From: JAJPKK01 sp963844635
GTDB taxonomy: Bacteria; Pseudomonadota; Alphaproteobacteria; Rhizobiales; Xanthobacteraceae
Direction of reading: 5' to 3'
NCBI GenBank assembly: GCA_963844635.1
Contig: CAWJPD010000014.1
Span: forward strand, 124,001-188,000
DNA: 64,000 bases
Within the stretch, counting starts at the first letter, position 1; each line of letters begins with the position of its first letter. A program made the position numbers and the translations under genes. Shown here piece by piece: positions 56,869-64,000 of this stretch. The notes below the pieces were generated by a model. The model ran no database searches. It saw nothing but the letters and a program-made list of their open reading frames with translations, and was not told where the DNA came from.

Positions 56869-57669
56869 ATGCTGAACGACGAAGAACTTGAGCGCTATGC
56901 GCGCCACCTTGTCCTGCGCGAGATCGGCGGACCCGGCCAAGCTGCGCTCAAGCGCGCACGCGTATTGGTGATCGGAGCCGGCGGACTTGGAGCGCCAACC
57001 CTGCTCTATCTTGCGGCGGCGGGCATCGGGACGCTCGGCATCATCGATGACGACACGGTCTCGCTGTCGAACCTGCAGCGCCAAGTCATTCATGCCACCA
57101 CGGACATCGGACGGCCGAAAACCGAGAGCGCGCAAACGGCGGTCGCGAAACTCAATCCGAATGTCAAAGTCGAGGCGGTGACCGAACGACTTGTCGCCGG
57201 CAATGCGCTCCACCTCGTATCGCAGTACGATATCGTCGCAGACGGTTCAGACAATTTTGCAACCCGCTACCTGGTATCGGACGCCTGCTACTTTGTGCGC
57301 CGGCCGCTGGTCACCGCGGCGGTTGGAGTATTCGACGGGACGCTGACCACGTTGCGCCCGCACGAGCGCGGCCGCGATGGGACGCCAAATCCGACTTATC
57401 GCTGCTTGTTCCCCGAAGCGCCGCCGGCGGGGACGATCCCGGCCTGTTCAGAGGCGGGTATTCTCGGGGCGCTCACGGGCGTGATCGGTTCGATGATGGC
57501 GCTGGAGGTGGTCCGGGAAATCGTCGGCTTCGGCGAAGGCCTTGTCGGGCGGCTGCTGATGCTTGATGCCCGCGCCATGCGCTTCGAGACGCTGTCCTAT
57601 TCGTGGGACCCGAACAACCCGCTTTCAGGTGATCACGCGAGCATTCACGACCTCTCCGCTTACACCTGA
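56869..57669 (+). CDS. moeB: MoeB/HesA/ThiF family adenylyltransferase (molybdopterin-synthase activating type)
   Basis: 266 aa E1-like enzyme that adenylates the C-terminus of a ubiquitin-fold sulfur carrier. It starts LNDEELERYARHLVLREIGG, typical of MoeB. The nucleotide loop is VLVIGAGGLGAPTLLYLAAA, then GTLGIIDDDTVSLSNLQRQV (R/N contacts), DGSDNFATRYLVSDAC and CLFPEAPPAGTIPACSEAGI with the conserved Cys. The zinc-binding CxxC pairs of E. coli MoeB are not evident. It could serve molybdopterin synthesis for the two Mo-hydroxylases nearby; ThiF is an alternative. Confidence 0.85.
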   Translation: MLNDEELERYARHLVLREIGGPGQAALKRARVLVIGAGGLGAPTLLYLAAAGIGTLGIIDDDTVSLSNLQRQVIHATTDIGRPKTESAQTAVAKLNPNVKVEAVTERLVAGNALHLVSQYDIVADGSDNFATRYLVSDACYFVRRPLVTAAVGVFDGTLTTLRPHERGRDGTPNPTYRCLFPEAPPAGTIPACSEAGILGALTGVIGSMMALEVVREIVGFGEGLVGRLLMLDARAMRFETLSYSWDPNNPLSGDHASIHDLSAYT

Positions 57670-57684
57670 TAGGTATATTTAGGC

Positions 57685-58566
57685 TCAGGCCTCGGCGGAG
57701 AGCAGGCGTTCCACCTTCTTCAATTCGGCAAGCGCCTTGCCGGTCACTTGGGGGACACGCAGGTCGAGGCTGTCCATCGTTTCGGCGATCACCGTAGAGA
57801 CCGTCAGCCACGCGAACCACTTGTGGTCGGCCGGAATGACATGCCAGGGCGCCTCGTGCGTGGCGGTGTTGCGGATCATGTCCTCATATGCCTCCATGTA
57901 GCCGCTCCACTTGGAGCGCGCCGCAAGGTCGTCGGCGGAAAATTTCCAGCGCTTCGCTGGTTCGTCGAGGCGTGCGAGAAGGCGACGACGCTGTTCCTCG
58001 GGAGAGATGCACAAAAAGAATTTCAGCACCGCGGTGCCGTTGCGGCGCAGATGGCGCTCGAAGGCTCGGATGCTGTCGAACCGCTCTTCCCAAATTGATT
58101 TCGTCAAAAGTTGCGGCGGCAGCTTTTGGTGCTGCAGCAATTCGGGCAGCACCCGTACGACGAGCACGTCTTCGTAGTAGGATCGATTGAATATCCCGAT
58201 CCGTCCGCGCCCCGGCAAACGCCTGCTACAACGCCACAGGAAATCGTGATCGATTTCCTCCGGTGTCGGCTGCTTGAAGGCGTGGACCTTGCAGCCCTGC
58301 GGGTTGATCCCGGACATCACATGTTTGATGACGCCGTCCTTGCCCGCCGAGTCCATGCCCTGGAGCACGATTAGCACGGACCACCGTTCTTCCGCGTAGA
58401 GTTTCTCCTGGAGTTCGGTGAGCCGCTTCAATCCTTGCGCAATCAGTTCTTTCGCCTCAGCCTTGTCGATGTCGAGGCCAAACGTATCGGCAGGATCCAC
58501 ATCGGCGATCTTGAAATGATGAACCTTGCGGACGCGAACCTGCTTGACGAGTTTTGCTGCTTTCAT
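57685..58566 (-). CDS. ppk2: Polyphosphate kinase 2 family protein
   Basis: 293 aa. Walker A is VLQGMDSAGKDGVIKHVMSG, the lid is PTPEEIDHDFLWRCSRRLPG, and Walker B with substrate residues is IGIFNRSYYEDVLVVRV. The C-terminal conserved WKFSADDLAARSKWSGYMEA and APWHVIPADHKWFAWL are also present. PPK2 enzymes interconvert polyphosphate and nucleoside di-, tri- or monophosphates; the class cannot be fixed by eye. It starts 18 bases after the NUDIX stop in the same direction. Confidence 0.92.
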   Translation of the reverse strand: MKAAKLVKQVRVRKVHHFKIADVDPADTFGLDIDKAEAKELIAQGLKRLTELQEKLYAEERWSVLIVLQGMDSAGKDGVIKHVMSGINPQGCKVHAFKQPTPEEIDHDFLWRCSRRLPGRGRIGIFNRSYYEDVLVVRVLPELLQHQKLPPQLLTKSIWEERFDSIRAFERHLRRNGTAVLKFFLCISPEEQRRRLLARLDEPAKRWKFSADDLAARSKWSGYMEAYEDMIRNTATHEAPWHVIPADHKWFAWLTVSTVIAETMDSLDLRVPQVTGKALAELKKVERLLSAEA

Positions 58567-58584
58567 GGGTTACTACCTCGTCGC

Positions 58585-59316
58585 TCATCCGGCAGGTTCA
58601 GCCGGACCTTCCCCGGCCATCGCCCAGACATGAGACAGATACACCTTGACGAATTCCGGCATCATCGGGTCGAAATCGGCGATTGATCTCACAATGCGCA
58701 CATCGGCCAGTTCGGGAGACGACTCGTGCTCGAGGTGGCGCAGCACGGCGGCGTGAACCTCTTCTGCCGGAGCTTTCGCCTCGATCGGCTTCATCAATGC
58801 GAGACGCGGGCCGGCAACGACAGCGCTCCAGCCTGGCCTCACAGTGAAATCCTGTGGCGTCAGTCCGGTCTCTTCGGCGATCTCACGCATGACATTGCCG
58901 AAAAGATCAACGTCCCTGCCGCGAACATCATCGAGATCGGGCGTCCCGGCGGGAAAATAGATACGCCCTGGGTTGGCGGTGGCCTCCCCCATCACGCCCA
59001 TCACATAGGCGCCGCAGCTCGCGCGCAGCGCGGCCATCGCAAAACAGTTGACGACGTTGCAGTCAGGGAAATCCCAGTCGCGCCAGGCGATGAAATCGGC
59101 AAAACCGGTTTCGAAAAAGACGCCGCGCAGTGTCCCTGACGCAATGGCATGCTCCCGCATCAGCAGCACGCGACCGTTCCAGATCGCCGGGGATGCCCGG
59201 CGCCGTTTCTCGAAATGTTCATCGATGTCACGACGCCGGGACTGCGCGAAGGGCCAGGCGAAGGGCGCAAAGGCAAGTTCGAGCCGGTCGAGGGAAACGA
59301 CGCGCATATCCGACAT
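58585..59316 (-). CDS. NUDIX hydrolase family protein
   Basis: About 243 aa from MSDMRVVSLDRLELAFAPFA. The Nudix box has a long insertion: the segment PAGTPDLDDVRGRDVDLFGN continues with VMREIAEETGL, where the REIAEETGL half is intact but the first Gly/Glu part is altered. LLMREHAIASGTLRGVFFET precedes it. No clear ribosome site, so the start is uncertain (59334 or 59454 also possible). It is the first gene of a pair with PPK2, perhaps linked through nucleotide metabolism. Confidence 0.75.
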   Translation of the reverse strand: MSDMRVVSLDRLELAFAPFAWPFAQSRRRDIDEHFEKRRRASPAIWNGRVLLMREHAIASGTLRGVFFETGFADFIAWRDWDFPDCNVVNCFAMAALRASCGAYVMGVMGEATANPGRIYFPAGTPDLDDVRGRDVDLFGNVMREIAEETGLTPQDFTVRPGWSAVVAGPRLALMKPIEAKAPAEEVHAAVLRHLEHESSPELADVRIVRSIADFDPMMPEFVKVYLSHVWAMAGEGPAEPAG

Positions 59317-59472
59317 GTCTGGCGAATGCCGCATGGACGCCGGCTTGTCAAAGGCCGATGCCGAGCCGGCATCGGCAAGCGGCGCGAAGCCCCTCGCACG
59401 ACCTCGAAACATGACCGCAAAGCGACGGCGCGCGGTCACTCGCACGGGGCGCAAATCGGCCAGCGCGGCACG

Positions 59473-59567
59473 CGCTCAACTCGAATCGCGCCCCGCTCGG
59501 TTCTCTTTGATTTTGCGTACGATCCTTGTCCGCAAAGTCCGCAACTTGTCAGGACCCTGCGCTGACT
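59473..59567. repeat. Mosaic palindromic intergenic repeat, copy 8 (degenerate)
   Basis: 'ctcaactcgaatcgcgccccgctcgg' and 'tttgcgtacgatccttgtccgc'…'gtccgcaacttgtcaggaccctgcgctga' are recognisable but diverged from the consensus. Confidence 0.5.
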
Positions 59568-59617
59568 AACCGCGCGCGGTAACTCGTTGTTGGGAATGCC
59601 GCTCGCGGTGGCGTGGA

Positions 59618-60214
59618 TCATTTTGCGGCAAGAAGTTCGGCGACGTATTCCCAGTTGACGAGGTTGTCGACAAAAGCCTTGAGATAATCGGGGCGCCGGT
59701 TGCGATAATCGATGTAGTAGGAGTGTTCCCACACGTCGCAGCCAAGGATCGGCTTGCCGCCATGGACGAGCGGGTTTTCACCGTTTGCCGTCTTCGTCAC
59801 GGCGATCTTGCCGTCTTTGACCGCGAGCCAGCACCAGCCGGAACCGAACTGCGTGACGCCTGCCTGGATGAAGTCCTCTTTCATCTTGGCGATCGACCCG
59901 AGGTCGGCGATGATGCGCTTTTCCAATTCGCCCGGGATCTTGTCGCCCCCCCCGCCGGGCTTCATCCACTTCCAGAAATGGATGTGATTGTAATGCTGGC
60001 CGGCATTATTGAAGAGACCGGCGTTCTTGCCGAACGACCCTTTTACCACTTCCTCGACGGACTTGCCCTCCCACTCGGTGCCCTTGAGCAGGTTGTTGCC
60101 GTTATTGACGTATGCGAGATGATGTTTATCGTGATGATATTCCAGCGTTTCGCGCGACATATAGGGGCCAAGCGCATCGTAGGCGTACGGAAGTTCGGGC
60201 AACGAAAATGCCAT
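59618..60214 (-). CDS. sodB: Superoxide dismutase, Fe type
   Basis: 198 aa. Metal ligands: His in EYHHDKHHLAYVNNGN (first ligand), His in QHYNHIHFW, Asp and His in CDVWEHSYYIDYRN. The Gln in NNAGQHYNH and the region TKTANGENPLVHGGKPILG fit the iron rather than manganese type. No signal peptide, so cytosolic. GGAGA lies before the ATG. Full family length. Confidence 0.95.
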   Translation of the reverse strand: MAFSLPELPYAYDALGPYMSRETLEYHHDKHHLAYVNNGNNLLKGTEWEGKSVEEVVKGSFGKNAGLFNNAGQHYNHIHFWKWMKPGGGGDKIPGELEKRIIADLGSIAKMKEDFIQAGVTQFGSGWCWLAVKDGKIAVTKTANGENPLVHGGKPILGCDVWEHSYYIDYRNRRPDYLKAFVDNLVNWEYVAELLAAK

Positions 60215-60528
60215 TGGTGTTCTCCTCGCATCGGGTCAATGAAAGCAACGTCCCAAGGACCAAAAGGACAGGGCCCTTCATAAGTATGTCGTGCCCCAGG
60301 ACGGGGCAACCGGTGGCGAAAGGCTGGCGGCGGTTGGCACCGCGGCCGTCATTGCGTTGGCGCCCGACTTTAAGGCATTGCGCGGTGCAAGAATACGACA
60401 AGCTTGTGGTGGTGTTTCACCCGGTCGTTTATAGTGCGACCGCAGTGGATTGATTCTCCATTCTTTCCGGCTCGGGCCGCCAGGGCGCGCCACGCGCGGG
60501 CTTGTCAAGCGGAGGACGGTGCGCAGGC
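60215..60528. other. Intergenic region without recognised gene
   Basis: About 310 bases between the divergent sodB and the proline-rich membrane protein. No repeat copy; promoters presumed. Confidence 0.4.
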
Positions 60529-61647
60529 ATGTTCCATCTGCTGTTCATTGTCGGCCTGACTTTCCTGGCGGCCGGCGTGTTCATCATCGCCTTCGCCATT
60601 CCGATTCGGGAAACGACGCTTGGCTCGGCACTTCTGATTGTCGGGAGCGTCGCAATGACCGGAGGATTGATCGCGGTCGGGCTCGCGGCGACGGTGTCCG
60701 AACTGCAACGTCTGATTGGCACACTCAAGGCGCGGTCGCCCGCCATGCCCCGCCCCCTTCGGCCGACCGAACGCAAGGAGGGGGAGAAGCGCCCCGCAAT
60801 GCCGCGAATGCAGTTTCCGCCGCGGCCCGGTACAGAGACGACACAGAGTTCGCCGACGAAACCAGCGCCGGTTGCCAATCCTCCCCAACCTTCCCCAATG
60901 TCGCACGGCTTGGCTCAAGCGGGCGTCGCGCCACGGGGCCCTGAATTCCTGCCACTTCAGCCTCCCCAGACCGAGACGCTGGGGCAGCCTTCCGCCGCGT
61001 TCCGCCAGCCGGGGCCGGAATGGATGCGGCAAGCCATCGCCGAAATTGACGAGGCGCCGAAGCTTGGCGCCGTCGGGGGCCGGACCGAAAGCCTCGCGCC
61101 GGTAACGGGCGTGCAGGAGAACTGGCCACACCCACCCTCGCTGCTTCAGGGCGCAAGTGATGCGGGCGAGCGCGGGGCGGCGCCGGTGGTCGCTGCGCCC
61201 CAACCGCGCGCTGGCGAAATTCCGTCCCAGGCGAGCATCTTCGACCAGGTCTGGCCGGCGGAGCGCCGCAAGCCGGTCGCGCAAACCGCTGAGCGCGGGA
61301 TCGGGGCTTCACCCGATCAATTGCTACAGCCGCCGGACACCCGCGCCCCAGACCCGCGACCCGCTCCGGCGCCACCCTTTGCCACCGCGCCACGCGCAGT
61401 CGCCGCAGCGCCTCCTGCCGCAGGGCCTCTCGCCGCTGGACCCCCTTCTCCCGCGGCGTTCTCGCCGTCGCTCGCGCCCGTGCGCGGTGAGGCACGGCCA
61501 TTGTCAATCCTCAAATCCGGCGTCATTGAGGAAATGGCTTACACGCTGTTCAGCGACGGATCGATCGAGGCGCAGATGCCCGACGGCACGATGCGATTTT
61601 CCTCGGTGGATGCCTTGCGCCATCACCTCGAGAAGAGCGAGACCTGA
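60529..61647 (+). CDS. Proline-rich membrane-anchored protein of unknown function
   Basis: 372 aa. Two N-terminal membrane helices (FHLLFIVGLTFLAAGVFIIA, TTLGSALLIVGSVAMTGGLI) are followed by a long Pro/Ala-rich disordered region (residues ~75-320, e.g. PPFATAPRAVAAAPPAAGPL). A compact conserved C-terminal block includes GVIEEMAYTLFSDGSIEAQM-PDGTMRFSSVDALRHHLEKS. The block looks like a small beta hairpin plus helix. The ribosome site GGAGG is 13 bases from the ATG. No known domain; perhaps a scaffold in the cytoplasm or envelope. Confidence 0.68.
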   Translation: MFHLLFIVGLTFLAAGVFIIAFAIPIRETTLGSALLIVGSVAMTGGLIAVGLAATVSELQRLIGTLKARSPAMPRPLRPTERKEGEKRPAMPRMQFPPRPGTETTQSSPTKPAPVANPPQPSPMSHGLAQAGVAPRGPEFLPLQPPQTETLGQPSAAFRQPGPEWMRQAIAEIDEAPKLGAVGGRTESLAPVTGVQENWPHPPSLLQGASDAGERGAAPVVAAPQPRAGEIPSQASIFDQVWPAERRKPVAQTAERGIGASPDQLLQPPDTRAPDPRPAPAPPFATAPRAVAAAPPAAGPLAAGPPSPAAFSPSLAPVRGEARPLSILKSGVIEEMAYTLFSDGSIEAQMPDGTMRFSSVDALRHHLEKSET

Positions 61648-61682
61648 GGGCGCGCAAGGAGAAGCCCGCTCTTTGGCGGCCT

Positions 61683-61785
61683 AGAGCGGGATGCGTTCAG
61701 GTTGAATCGCCTCCCGCTCGATTATCGTTCATTTTGCGCATGATCTTGTCTGAAAAGTCTGCAACTTTACGGGATCATGCGCTAG
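61683..61785. repeat. Mosaic palindromic intergenic repeat, copy 9
   Basis: 'agagcgggatgcgttcagg' and 'gaatcgcctcccgctcgatt', then 'gcgcatgatcttgtctgaa'…'tttacgggatcatgcgcta'. The central 'ccgtcgtcgagcgc' module is missing. Confidence 0.78.
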
Positions 61786-61859
61786 TTATCCCGCCGAGGT
61801 TGGCTTGCGGCCAGAGCGCCAGCGGCACCCGATTCCGGCTTCCGCTGCAACGACCGCGT

Positions 61860-64000
61860 TCATGCCTCGTCGCGCTGGTCTCCAACGCCCGCGATCGCAA
61901 ATGCGTAAGTGAGCGCAACTTCATTCAGGCGGTCGAAGCGGCCCGGCGCGCCGGCGTGGCCGGCGCCCAGGTTGATCCGCAGCAGTGTCGGCCCGTGATC
62001 GGTCCTGCGACTGCGCAGCCGCGCCACCCACTTGGCCGGCTCCCAATAGGTGACGCGGGGATCGGTCAGACCGGCAAGGACAAGGATCGCCGGGTAGGGT
62101 TGGGCGGCTACATTGTCGTAGGGGGAATAGGCGCGGATCGCAGCAAAAGCCGCGGCATCGGCGATCGGGTTCCCCCATTCCCGCCATTCCGGCGGGGTAA
62201 GAGGCAGGGTGTCGTCGAGCATCGTGTTGAGCACGTCGACGAACGGCACTTCGGCGATCAGGGCCGACGTAGAGATCGGGACGCTGGTTGGCGACGGCCC
62301 CGATCAACAGTCCCCCGGCCGAACCGCCTTGCGCAACAATCTTTTTCTTTGAAGCAAATTTCTGCGTGACCAAAAATTCCGTTGCCGCGGCAAAATCGGA
62401 GAAGGTGTTCTGCTTCGATGCGAGCTTGCCCTCACGGTACCAGCGCCAGCCCTTTTCCGTGCCACCGCGAACATGCGCAATGGCATAGACGAAGCCGCGA
62501 TCGACGAGCGACAGCCGGTTCGAGTTGAACGCGGCGGGAATTGAAATGCCATACGCGCCATAGCCCAGGATCAGCGCGGGCGCGCTTCCATCGAGCGGCG
62601 TCGTCCGCCGATAGAGCAGTGAGATCGGCACGCGCTCGCCTTCACGCGAGGGCGCCAGAAGGCGGCGGGTCACATAGGCCGAGGGATCATGCCCGCTCGG
62701 GATCTCGAGCCGCTTGCGCAGCTTGCGCGTGCGAAAAGCAAGGTCGTAGTCCCAGACTTCTGGCGGCGTTGCCATCGAGGAATAGCTGAAGCGCAACGCG
62801 TCGGTCGCAAATTCATGGCCAAAATCAAGGTTAAGCGAATAAGCTTCCTCATCGAACGCGATCGCGTGCTCCTCGTGAGCCTCGCCGCCAGCGAGCCGCT
62901 GCGCAACGATGCGGGGCAGTCCCTCTTCGCGTTCAAGGCGAATAAGCCAGTTTTGCAGGACCATGAAATCGAGCACATAGACGCCGGCGCGGTGCGGCAC
63001 GACATCGCGCCACCTGGCGCGGCCGTTTGCGCCGAGTGGCGACCACGCGATCTTGAAGTCCTCGGCGCCGTCGGCATTGGTGCGGATGAAAAGACCAGGC
63101 TCCCCGCCGAAATCAGGATGATGTTCGACGTCGTAGCGCAACTCCGCCTCGCGGTTCGCCACGAGCACCGGCTTGGCGTCAAGGACGGTGAGGTCGATCA
63201 GCCACGCCTCCGAACTGTCGTGATCGTGCAGCGAAATCGCGGCGAAGCGGCGGGCCTGCAGTTCCGAGAGTGAAACAAAAAAACCGGGATCCCCCGCCGC
63301 AAAGACTTCCACGTCGTCGTGCTGGTGCGTGCCCAGACGGTGGCGATGCACGCTCGACGGTCGATGCTGGCGATCGACCCTGACATAGTAGAAGGCGCTG
63401 CAATCGTGCGTCCACACCACGGCGCCGCCGGTTTCCTCCACGCAATCGTCGCGTTCGGTTTTTGTCGCAAGGTCGCGGACCCTCACCGTGTAGAGTTCCG
63501 CGCCGCTTTCGTCGGCACTCCACGCCAGCAGCGCATGATCGGAGGAATGCACGCTCGCCCCAAGCCGGAAGAAAGACTTGCCTTTGGCGAGTGCATCGCC
63601 GTCGAGCAGCATTTCCGTGCTGTTGCCCTCACGCGCCTTACGGCACACCATCGGATGCTGGGCGCCCTCGCGGTAGCGCGTGAAATACGCGTAGGACCCG
63701 TCGGGGCGAGGGACGGTCGCATCATCTTCTTTGATCCGACCTTTCATTTCGGCAAACAACACCTGCTGCAATGGCACCGTTCCGGCCAGCGTGTGATCCG
63801 CGTAGGCGTTCTCGCTCTCGAGATGCAGCCTGATGGCTGGATCGAGCAGACTGGGATCGCGCATGACCGCCTGCCAGTTGGGATCCTTGAGCCAGGCGAA
63901 CTCGTCGGTGAGGACCACGCCGTGCTGCATCCTGGACACAGGCCGCGACGGCGGGTGCGGCGGTACCGAATCAGTCTTCGAGACCGCAGTCGCGTGGATG
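61860..64000 (-). CDS. ptrB: Oligopeptidase B / prolyl oligopeptidase family S9 (5' end at window edge; frame interrupted once)
   Basis: At least 705 aa; the frame is open to the window end and the residues before position 63939 (DSVPPHPPSRPVSRMQHGVV) still look like the family N-terminus, so the start is at or beyond the edge. A seven-bladed propeller precedes the peptidase domain, which has LGYGAYGISIPAAFNSNRLS, GGTEKGWRWYREGKLASKQN and nucleophile GGSAGGLLIG. After a break near 62265 (extra C) it continues with VPFVDVLNTMLDDTLPL, LVLAGLTDPRVTYWEPAKWV (Asp) and INLGAGHAGAPGRFD (His). Cytoplasmic serine peptidase cutting after basic residues. Confidence 0.88.

Noticed and set aside
56855..56880. 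T-loop-like 'gattcgaaccc' suggesting a tRNA
   Set aside because: No acceptor stem, anticodon arm or D-arm can be formed around it; it precedes the moeB-like start.

Overview
The window looks like a chromosomal segment of an alphaproteobacterium of the order Hyphomicrobiales (Rhizobiales), probably close to Bradyrhizobium or Xanthobacteraceae. The reasons are high GC, an amino acid--[carrier protein] ligase of the type described in Bradyrhizobium, a conserved divergent block (MoxR/DUF58/BatA-DUF4159 against DUF1285/NUDIX/DUF6111/CCA transferase), TorF and beta-barrel porins, and a family of short palindromic intergenic repeats typical of these genomes. No rRNA, tRNA, CRISPR array, transposase or phage structural gene was recognised.

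Layout. 1-2.2 kb: 3' part of an acyl-CoA dehydrogenase followed by an amino acid:carrier protein ligase. 2.3-6.4 kb: small hypothetical protein, TorF porin, secreted isochorismatase-fold protein, CorA transporter. 7.1-11.8 kb: glycosyltransferase-TPR-propeller protein, outer-membrane barrel, and an AT-richer glycosyltransferase-like/discoidin protein. 12-19 kb: three secreted NHL-type beta-propellers, a Tat-exported two-subunit molybdenum hydroxylase and an orphan Flp pilin too short for most gene finders. 19-25 kb: universal stress protein, DHA2 transporter, Tat-exported amidohydrolase, a vWA/XRE pair, a hypothetical protein. 25-35.5 kb: MoxR operon and the divergent DUF1285-NUDIX-DUF6111-cca operon. 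35.5-46.8 kb: Bug-type binding protein, a secreted protein of unknown family, LLM monooxygenase, alpha/beta hydrolase, TetR regulator with two matching palindromic operators, RND pump plus adaptor, second LLM protein. 47-56 kb: paralogue of the unknown secreted family, Cys-rich secreted protein, isocitrate dehydrogenase, second two-subunit molybdenum hydroxylase, Hsp20, and a trypsin-fold protein whose catalytic triad is gone. 56.8-64 kb: MoeB-like enzyme, PPK2, NUDIX protein, Fe superoxide dismutase, proline-rich membrane protein and an oligopeptidase B cut by the window end.

Functional reading. Much of the content is periplasmic or envelope biology: two Mo-hydroxylase pairs with Tat signals, propellers, porins and an RND pump with its TetR switch. 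MoeB, encoded 4 kb from the second hydroxylase, would contribute to molybdopterin synthesis. The stress genes (usp, hsp20, sodB, ppk2) are scattered.

The strongest window-wide signal is technical or evolutionary: about thirty reading-frame breaks in fifteen or sixteen genes, nearly all with the sense of one extra base and many in short homopolymers. They hit genes as basic as the CCA-adding enzyme, so I treat those genes as CDS with interrupted frames rather than as decayed genes.
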